DNA of 64,000 nucleotides. It comes from Fibrobacterota bacterium (lineage in GTDB: Bacteria; Fibrobacterota; Fibrobacteria; UBA11236). A model generated the notes under the pieces. That model was not told the origin of the DNA. It saw only the letters and a program-made list of their open reading frames with translations, and did no database searches. The stretch lies in assembly GCA_019509785.1 (NCBI GenBank), contig JAEKLQ010000025.1, positions 124,001 to 188,000 of the forward strand, read 5' to 3'. Below are positions 28,092 through 36,532 of the stretch, piece after piece (position 1 is the stretch's first letter; each line of letters starts with the position of its first letter). The position numbers and the translations under genes were made by a program.

Positions 28092-28793
28092 CTATCCGTT
28101 GCCTTCCCACTCGGCCAGGAAGCGTTCCAGAAAGGCTTCCATGAAGCGATGCCTTCCCTCGGCGATGGCCCGGGCGGCCTCGGAGTTGAGGCGGCCCTTG
28201 AGGGTAAGCAGCTTCTCGTGGAAATGGTTCACGCTGGTGGACTTGCCGGCGCGGTAGCTGCCGTGATCCAGATCGCGCCGGGGCGGAAGGTCGGGATCAT
28301 GCATGGGCTGGCCCTTGGACCCGCCGTAGGCGAAAGCCCGGGCGATGCCGAGGGCGCCGATGGCGTCCAAACGATCCGCGTCCTGGACGGCCATCAACTC
28401 GGGCGATTTGGGCCGCGCGTCCCCATCGAGCTCCTTCCCGAAGGAAACTCGTTCGACCACGTCCTCCACCCGGGCCCGGCGTTCCGCGGATAGGCTAAGA
28501 CCCTCCAGGAAGCCCGCCAGCTCGCGCCGCCCCGCTAGCGGATCGGGGTTCAGCTTGGGGTCGGCAACGTCGTGCAGCCAGGCGGCCATTTCCGTTACGA
28601 AGGGATCGGCGCCGAGGGGTTCGGCCAGGCGCAGGGCCAAGGCGCGCACCCGCCGCAAATGGTGGAAATCGTGCCCTCCGGAATCATGGGCGCAGCGGGC
28701 GCGGACGAAGGCCTCGGCCCGGGAAAGGGATTCGGCTTCGGTTAGGGATTTCGGGGGATTAGCGGGGGGCAAAGGGTCGTTATCGGGATGCAT
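28092..28793 (-). CDS. HD-domain phosphohydrolase (YedJ-like)
   Basis: 233 residues. Metal ligands of the HD superfamily are visible: HDFHHLRRVRALALRLA near residue 41, AAWLHDVADP near 70 (the HD doublet) and QDADRLDAIGALGIARAFAYGG near 137. The blocks around the last motif match the YedJ/COG1418 type of predicted metal-dependent hydrolases, possibly acting on nucleotides. Start ATG 28793 is divergent from the small zinc-ribbon gene. Confidence 0.85.
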   Translation of the reverse strand: MHPDNDPLPPANPPKSLTEAESLSRAEAFVRARCAHDSGGHDFHHLRRVRALALRLAEPLGADPFVTEMAAWLHDVADPKLNPDPLAGRRELAGFLEGLSLSAERRARVEDVVERVSFGKELDGDARPKSPELMAVQDADRLDAIGALGIARAFAYGGSKGQPMHDPDLPPRRDLDHGSYRAGKSTSVNHFHEKLLTLKGRLNSEAARAIAEGRHRFMEAFLERFLAEWEGNG

Positions 28794-28820
28794 GCGGAGA
28801 ATCTAATTCCACGGCGAATT

Positions 28821-28829
28821 TGGTATAAT
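28821..28829 (+). promoter_or_regulatory. Extended -10 promoter element
   Basis: TGGTATAAT: a perfect TATAAT (28824-28829) preceded by TG one base before. The -35 position is not conserved, as allowed for extended -10 promoters. It drives the 78-residue gene at 28875 with a ~40-nt leader. Confidence 0.6.
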
Positions 28830-28874
28830 AAGACGACCCCTGCGGGGGTTCCAATCGACATCGGGGAACAGGCT

Positions 28875-29111
28875 ATGGGCTACAGCGGCGGCAAAGGCAA
28901 TTACGAAGAACGGGACCGGCTTTTCCAGAAAAGCTTCGACGGGAAGCAGGTGAATCGCCAAGAGGTCAAGAAGAACCTGGACGCCCTCTTCGGCGGTTCC
29001 ACTAAGGCGGAAAAAGAGAAGGTGGATCGGTGCGCCAACGGCCATAGTTGGGTGCGCGATTTCAACCGGAAGATGATTTGCGCCTACTGCCGCGCGCCTA
29101 AGCCCGAGTAA
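28875..29111 (+). CDS. Small protein with C-terminal zinc-ribbon-like motif
   Basis: 78 residues. A charged helical N-terminus (YEERDRLFQKSFDGKQ, KKNLDALFGG) is followed by candidate zinc ligands C53, H57, C69 and C72 (CANGHSW ... ICAYC). ATG 28875 lies behind a perfect extended -10 and a moderate ribosome site GGAACAGG. Too small for enzymatic assignment; a protein or nucleic-acid binder is plausible. The longer frame from 28788 lacks support. Confidence 0.6.
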   Translation: MGYSGGKGNYEERDRLFQKSFDGKQVNRQEVKKNLDALFGGSTKAEKEKVDRCANGHSWVRDFNRKMICAYCRAPKPE

Positions 29112-29155
29112 TCCCCCTCCGCCGCCGGACCCCCGCCAAGCCGGGCCCCGCGCGC

Positions 29156-29638
29156 CTATTTCCCGAGCACGCCCGTGGCCGCGGCTTCATTGAGCACGGC
29201 GTCCGTCTCCAAGCATTCTCCGCAACGATCCTTTTCCAAATCTACCGTGATCCTCACGACGGGACGGCGCTCGGTGCGGCTCACCGTGCGGGAACGCGTC
29301 CGCTTTCCGGCCCAGGGCTGGCCGGGATAATTGTTCTCGCGGACGGCGTCGGTCTCGCGCACCGTCTCCCGATCTTCATTGGCCTTGGTCTTGCCCTCTT
29401 CCAGGCGGAAATACGGGAAGCTGCCGCCCTTCGCGATCTCGGCCGCGCGCACCAAGGCGTATTTCTTGGCGGCCAGCTCGTCCTGATCCGAGGTACCATG
29501 GAAGGAGATCTGCCAGCGATTGGGGGCCACCGAGACTTCGGAATAGCCTTCCCCGCTGGAAAGGGGATGATAGGGATTGGAAGGGGCGCAAGCGGCGAGA
29601 AGGGCGAAGGAAAGGAAGGGGAGGGCGCGATTTCTCAT
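29156..29638 (-). CDS. CC0125/CC1285-like lipoprotein
   Basis: 160 residues. Lipobox LLAAC with the acylated cysteine at 17. The core GYSEVSVAPNRWQISFHG and ALVRAAEIAKGGSFPYFRL resembles the small lipoprotein family CC0125/CC1285 found in proteobacteria. The C-terminal part has two cysteines (CGEC). Function unknown; location is the cell envelope. Stands alone, convergent to the zinc-ribbon gene. Confidence 0.75.
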   Translation of the reverse strand: MRNRALPFLSFALLAACAPSNPYHPLSSGEGYSEVSVAPNRWQISFHGTSDQDELAAKKYALVRAAEIAKGGSFPYFRLEEGKTKANEDRETVRETDAVRENNYPGQPWAGKRTRSRTVSRTERRPVVRITVDLEKDRCGECLETDAVLNEAAATGVLGK

Positions 29639-29743
29639 GGACCCAAATTACTCATCGGGCCCGCGGAACCAAAGCCGGTCGGGAGGCTTCTTGGTAACGC
29701 GGTCCACCCGGGCCCGGATAGGCCCGCATTCATGGGATCGCTT

Positions 29744-30928
29744 CTAAAGCGGCGCGAATTGGATCTCGACGCCTTTCTCGGCCGCCAGATCCAGCGCGAT
29801 GGGTTTGATGCGGCGGCGGAAACGATCCATCACCAAGAGCACCTTCGGCTTCTCCTGGTCCTTGAGGTTGGCCTGGGTCACAACCCCCAGATAGCCCATG
29901 AGGAAAGGCTTGGGGGACTTGGACACCACCACGCGGGTGCCGGTGGGGAAAACGGGGATCAAGGTGATGAGGGCGTTGACGACATGGGTATTGAGCCCTT
30001 TACCCGCCTCCCCGATCAGCATCTTCATGGCCTCCAAGGGGGGCAGGGGCGCCACCGTGTTGGGATGGGGCGAAATGGCGGTGATGTAAGCGTCGGCCAC
30101 GGCCGCGATCTGCGCGTAGCGATGGATGTGCCCGCCCGCGTGGCTCAGGGTCTTCTGCGGCGTGACGTCATCTCCCTTGAGCTTTCGCGGGTAGCCGCGC
30201 CCGTCCAAACGCTCATGATGCTGGTAGGCCACATGCGCGGTGTTGATATTGATGCCTTCGTTGGCCCGCAGGATGGCGAAACCCACGGCGGGATGTTCCT
30301 CCAGGATATGCATCTCCTGCAAGGTCAGGGGTGTTTTCTTCTCCAGCAAGGCCTGGGGCACGATGATCATCCCCAGGTCCATCAGGAAACAGCCGAGGGC
30401 CAGTTCCTGGATGTCGGCTACGGCATACTTCAGCCGCCCCGCGATCAGGGTGGCGGTGATGGTGACGTCGAGGGCGTGCTGATGCAGGTAGCCGTCGGTG
30501 GTGCGCATGGAGGCCAGGTTGATCATCAACGGCTCGGAACCCAGGACCGATCGGATGATCTGGTCGACGATGGATTTCATCTTATCGGTCGCGATGATGT
30601 TCTTGAACCGGCCGGGATCGGAAGTGAACTTGGAGAGGTTTTCGAGGGTGGAATCCTGGGTCTCGCCCACCTTCTCCAGGATGCTCAGGTTGTCCTTCCA
30701 CGCCTGCTGGGCCTGGAGGGCGAGCTGATCATTGACGTTGCCGGCGGGCAAGGAATCTTCATTCCCGACGCGAACCCACAAGGATCGCATGCCCTGCCGC
30801 TTGCAACGGGCGATGATGGCCTCGTCCAGCACGTATCCGGCGGCCAGCATGACGCCGGAAGATCCGCCCAGGACGGAGCGGGCGACCACCATTCCTGGCG
30901 TGATTTCGTTTATGCCGAATTCGATCAT
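29744..30928 (-). CDS. HD-GYP-type protein with degenerate HD site
   Basis: 394 residues from ATG 30928 (a TTG two codons upstream is also open). The C-terminal half is an HD-GYP domain: LHQHALDV near 149, EEHPAVG near 211, QHHERLDGRGYP near 236-247. The central HDxGK signature, however, reads LMDLGM (M183-D184), so the histidine and the lysine are missing. HD-GYP enzymes hydrolyse cyclic di-GMP; this one may be inactive and act as an effector or adaptor. The N-terminal ~130 residues are a DUF3391-like region. It lies 80 nt downstream of the sensor kinase gene on the same strand. Confidence 0.8.
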   Translation of the reverse strand: MIEFGINEITPGMVVARSVLGGSSGVMLAAGYVLDEAIIARCKRQGMRSLWVRVGNEDSLPAGNVNDQLALQAQQAWKDNLSILEKVGETQDSTLENLSKFTSDPGRFKNIIATDKMKSIVDQIIRSVLGSEPLMINLASMRTTDGYLHQHALDVTITATLIAGRLKYAVADIQELALGCFLMDLGMIIVPQALLEKKTPLTLQEMHILEEHPAVGFAILRANEGININTAHVAYQHHERLDGRGYPRKLKGDDVTPQKTLSHAGGHIHRYAQIAAVADAYITAISPHPNTVAPLPPLEAMKMLIGEAGKGLNTHVVNALITLIPVFPTGTRVVVSKSPKPFLMGYLGVVTQANLKDQEKPKVLLVMDRFRRRIKPIALDLAAEKGVEIQFAPL

Positions 30929-31008
30929 CGACAACCCCGGCCCCGGCGACGGCGCGAAAACCGTAACCGAAGCTCCCGATCGATTCTAGGGCCTGACGCT
31001 GGGAACGG

Positions 31009-32463
31009 TCAATGCGGGCTTGGAGACTTTGGGCTTCCTTGTGGCGTTCTGGGGAATGCCAGCGTGACTTCGGTGCCTTCTCCCTCCCGGCTGGCGATGG
31101 CGATGCTGCCGCCATGGGCTTCCATGATGCGTTTGCACAAGCTCAAACCCAGGCCGTAGCCACCGGTTTCCCGGGAACGCGAGCGATCCACGCGGTAGAA
31201 AGGCTCGAAGATTTTCGGCAGTTCCGATTCCGGGATGCCCACTCCGCGATCCTCGATTCTCACCTTGACTTCGTCCGCATCCGCATCGATGCGGACTTGG
31301 ACCGGTTGCGCGCCTTCCGGGGAGTATTTCATGGCGTTGTCGATGACGTTGGCCAATACCTTGCGGACGCGCGCCCGGTCCGCGCGAATCACCGGTCCTT
31401 GGCCGCCCGGTCCTTGGCCGCCCCTCACCCCGATCAGCTTGGCCCCCGGAGAACGCCCCTCCGCATCGGCTACGATCTCGGCCGCCAGCGCGGGCAAATC
31501 GACGTCCTCGAGGTCGAGCTTCCCGTTGTCGCTGTCCAGCCGCGCCGTCTCAAGGATCTCGGAGATCATCGCTTCCATCTCACGCAAATCGTCCCGGATG
31601 CTTTCCTTAGCCATGCCGTCGGGACCCATTTCCAGCGCCAGCCGGATTCGGGTGATGGGGGTCCGCAGCTCATGGCTCACGTCCAGCAGCAATTGGTCGC
31701 GCAAGCGGATGCGCTCCTTGAGGCCGGAGGACATGGCGTTGAAGGAATGCGCCAGTTCGCCCAGTTCGTCGTGTCCCCATTCGGGGATTTGATGCCCGAG
31801 CTCGCCGCGGCGGATGCGCTCGACCGCGTTTGTCAGGGTCTTGAGCGGGGAGAGCATACGGCGGATGACCATGAACGCGACAGCGAGGCAGAATGATACG
31901 AGGCCGATAAGCAAGGCCAGCGATCCGCCCCGGCCCTGGGAAAAAGGGCCGAACTCGGCAGCGAAGGTGATGTCGCCCATGCCGCCCGGCGTTACGCCGC
32001 CCGGCGCCTGGCCCGTGACGGTACCGCCCGCCGGCACTTGGATGAAGAAGCTGTGATGGGCCCAGCCCATGCGGACGCCGGGCTCGCCCTCCAGCCCGCG
32101 GACGTTCTTGCCCTCTCCCGAATCCGTCGGAATGGCCGGGCCCGGGGCGCTTTCCCAAACCCCCTGCGGACCTGAAAAACGGATGCGCAGGGCATAGCGG
32201 TTGGCCAGCGCTCGCGCCTTGGCGGTGTCCGGCGGCGAACCGATCTCGGCCGCGAGGGAACGGGCATAGTGGGCGATGTTGCGTTCCAAAGGGATATGCG
32301 TTTGCCGGAAGAAAGACAGGCGCCAGAATCCGCCCACGGAAATATTCACGCACACGCCCGCCGCCACCAGCACCAGCAGGAGCTTCAGCAAGAGGGAGCG
32401 ATGGGAATGCCGGCGATAGACTTCCCCGGGCAGGCAGCGGCGCGAATGCCAGCTAGGGCGCAT
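31009..32463 (-). CDS. Sensor histidine kinase, CpxA-like
   Basis: 484 residues. Two membrane helices (LLLKLLLVLVAAGVCVNISV at ~24-43 and LALLIGLVSFCLAVAFMVI at ~182-200) flank a ~135-residue periplasmic sensor. HAMP follows, then phospho-acceptor H264 in LDVSHELRTPITR, N-box VLANVIDNAMKYS, and G boxes EDRGVGIP and GGYGLGLSL. ATG 32463 overlaps the regulator stop by eleven bases and has GGGGAG upstream. With the regulator and the CpxP-like lipoprotein it forms a classic envelope-stress set. A 15-bp in-frame tandem duplication (GGQGP twice) lies in the catalytic half. Confidence 0.9.
   Translation of the reverse strand: MRPSWHSRRCLPGEVYRRHSHRSLLLKLLLVLVAAGVCVNISVGGFWRLSFFRQTHIPLERNIAHYARSLAAEIGSPPDTAKARALANRYALRIRFSGPQGVWESAPGPAIPTDSGEGKNVRGLEGEPGVRMGWAHHSFFIQVPAGGTVTGQAPGGVTPGGMGDITFAAEFGPFSQGRGGSLALLIGLVSFCLAVAFMVIRRMLSPLKTLTNAVERIRRGELGHQIPEWGHDELGELAHSFNAMSSGLKERIRLRDQLLLDVSHELRTPITRIRLALEMGPDGMAKESIRDDLREMEAMISEILETARLDSDNGKLDLEDVDLPALAAEIVADAEGRSPGAKLIGVRGGQGPGGQGPVIRADRARVRKVLANVIDNAMKYSPEGAQPVQVRIDADADEVKVRIEDRGVGIPESELPKIFEPFYRVDRSRSRETGGYGLGLSLCKRIMEAHGGSIAIASREGEGTEVTLAFPRTPQGSPKSPSPH
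31392..31421. repeat. In-frame 15-bp tandem duplication inside the kinase gene
   Basis: CCGGTCCTTGGCCGC occurs twice head to tail (31392-31406, 31407-31421), encoding GGQGP twice on the minus strand. It lies in a loop between the dimerisation and ATPase parts. Confidence 0.75.
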
Positions 32464-33163
32464 CGTTCTCCCCGCCGGCATCTTCATCGCCGATGTACAT
32501 GTAGCCCGCGCCGCGCACCGTCTTCAGATAGCGGGGCCGCTTGGGATCGTCCCCGAGCTTCTGGCGCAAGCGGCTGATCAGCACGTCGATGGAACGGTTG
32601 TACGGCTCCCATTCCATGCCCTTGGTGCGATCGAGGATTGAATCCCGATCCATTACCTTGCCCGGGCTGCGCGCGAACAAGGCGAGCACTTCGAATTCCA
32701 TGGCCGTGAGGTCGGCCGCGCGGCCCGCCACGGTGGCCTCGCGCCGGCGGAAGTCGAGATCCAGGGTCCCATGGTGGATCCGGTCGGGCCCCTTCTCCCC
32801 GCCCCCGCCGCGTCGCAGCACCGATTGGATGCGCGCCACCAGCTCGCGCGGCTCGAAAGGCTTGGGCAAGTAATCGTCGGCGCCCAACTCCAGGCCCAGG
32901 ACCCGATCGGCCACCTCGCCGCGCGCGGTGAGCATGATGATGGGCACCGAGAAATCCCGTCGGATTTCCCGGCACATTTCGAATCCATCCTTATCGGGCA
33001 GCATCACGTCCAGGATGATGATATCGGGAATCTCGCGCCGCAGGAAACGGATGGCCTCGTCCGGATGGAAGGCGTTGACGCCTTTCAATCCGAACTTGGC
33101 CAGGTAATCGGCGAGCAATTTCCCCAACTTGCGGTCATCGTCGACGATGAGTACGGTTTTCAT
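32453..33163 (-). CDS. OmpR-family response regulator, CpxR-like
   Basis: 236 residues. Receiver domain with acidic pocket DDD at 8-10, phosphorylation site D52 (IIILDVMLPDKDG), conserved Thr in IIMLTARG and Lys in YLPKPFEPREL. The C-terminal winged helix has LTAMEFEVLALFARSPGKVMDR and ISRLRQKLGDDP with KTVRGAGYMY. It should bind tandem direct repeats as a dimer; such a repeat lies at 33824-33843, upstream of this operon. The kinase gene overlaps its stop. Confidence 0.93.
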   Translation of the reverse strand: MKTVLIVDDDRKLGKLLADYLAKFGLKGVNAFHPDEAIRFLRREIPDIIILDVMLPDKDGFEMCREIRRDFSVPIIMLTARGEVADRVLGLELGADDYLPKPFEPRELVARIQSVLRRGGGGEKGPDRIHHGTLDLDFRRREATVAGRAADLTAMEFEVLALFARSPGKVMDRDSILDRTKGMEWEPYNRSIDVLISRLRQKLGDDPKRPRYLKTVRGAGYMYIGDEDAGGENDAP

Positions 33164-33218
33164 GATGCGTCCTATATGACCAAAGCGCCCCTACGCGCAA
33201 AGGTAGGGACAACGGGCC

Positions 33219-33668
33219 TCAGTGACAACGGCGATCCAGCTTCTCGAGCTTGGCGGCCAGCTTCTCGCGCTGCGCCGGGGTCAGGATGGCATGGAACTCC
33301 GCGAACTCGCCCACCACGAAGCCCCGCAGCTCCTTCATCTTGGCCTCGCGTTCGTCCAGGGCCTGGTTGATCTTGCCGGTATCGACCGAGCTGGCGCGGA
33401 TCTGGCCGATAAGCAGATCCTTGAGGCCGGCGTGCAGGGCCCGGAAATCGCCCTGCCGCGCCAACAGGGCGGATTTGATGGTATCGAGCTTGGCCTTCTG
33501 GGCGGCGTCCAAGCCCAGCTCGGAGGCCACCTTCTTGGCGATCCAATCGGCCCTTTGTTGGGGATTGCTGCGCCATCCGCAGCGGCGATGGCAGCCGCCC
33601 AGCAGGCAGGCCGCGCCGACCAGGGCGACGACGGGAACGGCGAAACGGAAAATGCGACGTAAAAGCAT
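33219..33668 (-). CDS. Spy/CpxP-like periplasmic lipoprotein
   Basis: 149 residues. Lipobox LLGGC with cysteine 26. The rest is helical with heavy-charge repeats (LGLDAAQKAKLDTIKSALL, ILTPAQREKLAAKLEKL), the LTPxQ-type motif of the Spy/CpxP/ZraP family. Such proteins sense misfolded periplasmic protein or restrain the kinase. Several Cys/His near the start (CHRRC) and end (RRCH) could bind metal. GGAGGAGACCC precedes ATG. It opens the operon with the regulator and kinase. Confidence 0.8.
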   Translation of the reverse strand: MLLRRIFRFAVPVVALVGAACLLGGCHRRCGWRSNPQQRADWIAKKVASELGLDAAQKAKLDTIKSALLARQGDFRALHAGLKDLLIGQIRASSVDTGKINQALDEREAKMKELRGFVVGEFAEFHAILTPAQREKLAAKLEKLDRRCH

Positions 33669-33823
33669 GGGTCTCCTCCAGGTTACCGGCTACTTGCCGG
33701 GGACGGTTTCCGGGTTCTCCGCGGAGCGGAGGCGAGGCGCTAAGCCGAGCCTCCATTCCGCCGGGATCCCTTTTGGTCCTGGGTAGAAGATACGGGGCGC
33801 AGGTAAGCCCCCCTTGTCGCGGC

Positions 33824-33843
33824 TGTAACGGATTGTAACGGAT
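33824..33843. promoter_or_regulatory. Candidate CpxR/OmpR-type box: two 10-bp direct repeats
   Basis: TGTAACGGAT is repeated head to tail, giving GTAAC-N5-GTAAC (33825-33829 and 33835-33839). The known CpxR box is GTAAA-N5-GTAAA. It lies ~155 bp upstream of the CpxP-like start and ~95 bp upstream of the oxidoreductase start at 33937, so either or both may be targets. Confidence 0.55.
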
Positions 33844-33936
33844 TCCGATGGGCAGGGCCGGCGGGCCGGCGCGCCCGTTGAAGGCCTCGGGGGCAAAAGG
33901 TTTTTTAGAAGGAAGCAGCAGTTATGGAGGTAAGCC

Positions 33937-35082
33937 ATGCCCGAACGTAAAACCCCGCCCGCCTCGGGCGACCGTAAATCCAAAAAGGTCCGCTATGCCG
34001 TGGTCGGCCTCGGATACTTCGCCCAAGAGGCCATTTTGCCCGCCTTCGCCAACGCGAAGAAGAATAGCGAACTGGCCGCCCTCGTATCGGACGATCCCGA
34101 GAAGCTCAAGAAGCTGGGCCGCAAGTACGGCGCGCAATCGGGATTCGGTTACGACCGCTACGACGAATTGCTCGCCAGCGGCGAGATCGACGCCGTGTAC
34201 ATCGCGCTTCCGAACGATCTGCATAAGGATTTCGCCGTACGCTCCGCCAAGCAGGGCATCCATGTCCTCTGCGAAAAACCCCTCGCGTTGTCCGATCGAG
34301 ATTGCGAGGAGATGATCCGCGCCGCCAACGAGCATCACGTGCGGTTGATGACCGCCTACCGGTTGCACTTCGAGCCCGCCAACCTGAAGGCCATCGAGGC
34401 CATCAAGTCCGGGGCCATCGGGGAGCCGCGCTTCTTCAACAGCTCTTTCTCCATGCAGGTGAAGGACGATAATATCCGCGTGAAGACCGAGCGCGGGGGC
34501 GGCCCTACCTGGGACCTGGGCGTCTACTGCGTGAACGCGGCCCGCTACCTTTTCCAGGACGAGCCCATCGAGGTGGTCGCGCGCATGGCCAGCAAGAAGG
34601 ACGACCCGCGCTTCCATGAAGTGGAGGAAATCAGTTCCGCCATCCTCACCTTCCCGGGGGACCGCCAGGCCACCTTCACCTGCGGCTATAATGGCGCCGA
34701 CTTATCCTGGTATAGCGTGACGGGAACCGAAGGCTACGTCTGCCTGGACAACGCATACGATTACGCGATGCCGACGACCCTGGAAATATCCAAGCAAGGC
34801 AAATCGAAATCCAAGGAGTTCGGGAAACGGGATCAGGTGGCCCCGGAGATCCTCTACTTCTCGGACTGCATCCTTAGCGGGAAGGAGCCCGAGCCCTCGG
34901 GCTTGGAAGGCTTGGCCGACGTGCGCGTGATCCGGGCCATCCACGAGTCGGCGCGCACGGGCAAGCCGGTGGCCTTGGAACATTTCGAAAAGCGCTCGCG
35001 GCCCGCCGGGGACATGGCCGCCAGCAAGCCTCCGGCCGAGCAAGAGGACTTGTTCCATGCCGAGGCGCCTACGCGAGGATAG
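33937..35082 (+). CDS. Gfo/Idh/MocA family NAD(P)-dependent oxidoreductase
   Basis: 381 residues. Rossmann motif RYAVVGLGYFAQEAILPAF at ~19-37, the family CEKPLALSDRDCEEMI near 110-125 and YRLHFEPANL near 142, then an active-site WDLGVYCVNAARYLF near 192. This is the glucose-fructose oxidoreductase-like branch acting on sugars or inositols. The acidic, Pro-rich C-terminal tail is extra. ATG 33937 has GGAGG eight bases upstream. No sugar transporter adjoins. A CpxR-like box upstream hints at envelope-stress control. Confidence 0.9.
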   Translation: MPERKTPPASGDRKSKKVRYAVVGLGYFAQEAILPAFANAKKNSELAALVSDDPEKLKKLGRKYGAQSGFGYDRYDELLASGEIDAVYIALPNDLHKDFAVRSAKQGIHVLCEKPLALSDRDCEEMIRAANEHHVRLMTAYRLHFEPANLKAIEAIKSGAIGEPRFFNSSFSMQVKDDNIRVKTERGGGPTWDLGVYCVNAARYLFQDEPIEVVARMASKKDDPRFHEVEEISSAILTFPGDRQATFTCGYNGADLSWYSVTGTEGYVCLDNAYDYAMPTTLEISKQGKSKSKEFGKRDQVAPEILYFSDCILSGKEPEPSGLEGLADVRVIRAIHESARTGKPVALEHFEKRSRPAGDMAASKPPAEQEDLFHAEAPTRG

Positions 35083-35088
35083 GACCGA

Positions 35089-35126
35089 CGCGCCATTGGA
35101 GCTCTATACGAAGCGCCAATGGCGCG
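35089..35126. terminator. Inverted repeat after the oxidoreductase gene
   Basis: CGCGCCATTGG (35089-35099) and CCAATGGCGCG (35116-35126) form a perfect 11-bp stem with a 16-nt loop, seven bases after the stop. There is no U-tract, so it may be a terminator or a protein-binding site. Confidence 0.45.
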
Positions 35127-35203
35127 CAATCCCACGCGGCCCGATGGCGTACCATCGCAGGTCCGGTCTTCGACCCCGGCCCGATTACTAACTTTGGCAT
35201 GCC

Positions 35204-35815
35204 ATGGCCGAGCCGATCCTCACCTACGCAATCATCGCCCTGAACGTGGCGATTTCATTTTGGGGGTTTTCCTCCTTGCGGGCCGGCAGCTTTCGCCGTT
35301 TCGTTTTCGCGCCCCATGAAGTGAGACGGGGCCATAACCTGCTCGGCATGCTGCTCTCGCATTTCTCCCATGCGGACGCGTGGCATCTTTTCTTCAACAT
35401 GCTCACCCTCTACGTATTCGGCCGCGTGACGGAAGCGGGCCTGGGGACGAACATGTTGATCATTTACGTCGCGGCGGGTTTGGCGGGCAATCTGCTCATC
35501 CTGCTCTTGCGCGGAAGCGACCCGGGATACCGCGTCCTGGGGGCCAGCGATTCCGTCACCGCCATCCTCTTCGCCGCCATCGTACTGCGCCCGGAGATGT
35601 CCATCCAATTCCTGGTGATCCCCATCCCCATTCCCGCGCCGATATTCGCGGTGATTTACATCGCCTACACCAGCTTCCTGCTCGACAAGGGCATCGGAAA
35701 CGTTTCCCACGAAGGCCATCTGGCCGGGGCGTTGACGGGGCTGATCCTCGGAGGGTGGCTGGCTCCCGATCATTTCGCGCCGCTACTCGAGCGCGTCCAC
35801 CGACTGATCCATTGA
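35204..35815 (+). CDS. Rhomboid-family intramembrane serine protease
   Basis: 203 residues, six membrane helices. The catalytic serine S115 lies in VLGASDSVTAILFA and the histidine is H172 in GHLAGALTGLILGG. SHFSHADAWHLFFNMLTLY near 52-70 is the L1/TM2 block. The residue after the serine is Asp rather than the usual Gly or Ala, which is odd. It should cleave membrane proteins within the bilayer. Its TGA overlaps a TTG start of the next gene, suggesting translational coupling. Confidence 0.9.
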   Translation: MAEPILTYAIIALNVAISFWGFSSLRAGSFRRFVFAPHEVRRGHNLLGMLLSHFSHADAWHLFFNMLTLYVFGRVTEAGLGTNMLIIYVAAGLAGNLLILLLRGSDPGYRVLGASDSVTAILFAAIVLRPEMSIQFLVIPIPIPAPIFAVIYIAYTSFLLDKGIGNVSHEGHLAGALTGLILGGWLAPDHFAPLLERVHRLIH

Positions 35816-36516
35816 GCGCTCCGCCATCCGCCTGGGGCCGCGCCTTCGCCGCGGCTCACGCCAATATGATCCCCGGACTGGTACTGCAAGCCTTCGCTAT
35901 CGCGCTGGTCGCCGCCTATTACTGGCACGCCCCCACGCGGTCGGCCTTGGATGGCTTGGCGGCGGTGAAATCCCGCTTCGGGTACGCCTATAGCATGCTT
36001 TCCACCGCCCTCTTCGGGGGCGCGATCCCTTTCCTATACATGCGCTTGAACTCAGGTACCCGCAAAGTTACCCCCGGCTCGCACGGCCCGTTCTACCTGG
36101 CCTTCTGGGCTTATAAGGGATTCGAGGTGGACTTGTTCTACCGCATCCAGGGTTGGCTTTTCGGGAACCTTCCCACGCCCCGGACGATCGCCGAAAAGGT
36201 CGTGGTGGACCAATTCGTCTACTGCGTACTGATCTCCATGCCCTTCACGGTCATCGCCTTCTTTTGGAAAGACACCGGCTTCGATTGGAAAAGGCTGCGC
36301 GCCCTTAACCTTCCCGGCTTCCTGAAAGCGACCCTGCCGGTGGCGCTGCTCGGGACTTGGATCGTCTGGATCCCGGCGGTAACGGTCATCTATTGCCTTC
36401 CGCCCGCCTTGCAGATCCCGTTGTTCAATATCGTGCTCTGCTTCTACGCCCTCATGATCGCGGCGCTGAATGCCCGCAACGCGGTCGTCGGCTCCGCCGT
36501 CACCCCGGTTCCCTGA
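35812..36516 (+). CDS. Mpv17-like integral membrane protein
   Basis: 234 residues from TTG 35812, which overlaps the rhomboid stop (TTGA); ATG 35866 would give 216. Four to five hydrophobic segments. The end (VVVDQFVYCVLISMPF, FLKATLPVALLGTWIVWIP, QIPLFNIVLCFYALMIAAL) resembles the Mpv17/PMP22 family, with the DQ and the W-x-x-P pattern. In eukaryotes these are channel-like proteins of mitochondria or peroxisomes; the bacterial role is unknown. Distant similarity, so the family call is tentative. Confidence 0.55.
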   Translation: MSAPPSAWGRAFAAAHANMIPGLVLQAFAIALVAAYYWHAPTRSALDGLAAVKSRFGYAYSMLSTALFGGAIPFLYMRLNSGTRKVTPGSHGPFYLAFWAYKGFEVDLFYRIQGWLFGNLPTPRTIAEKVVVDQFVYCVLISMPFTVIAFFWKDTGFDWKRLRALNLPGFLKATLPVALLGTWIVWIPAVTVIYCLPPALQIPLFNIVLCFYALMIAALNARNAVVGSAVTPVP

Positions 36517-36532
36517 TCGCCCCGCCCGGCCC

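Noticed and set aside
31392-31421. Possible frameshift or assembly error in the kinase gene
   Set aside because: The duplication is exactly 15 bp, stays in frame and lies in a loop, so it is treated as a natural tandem repeat.
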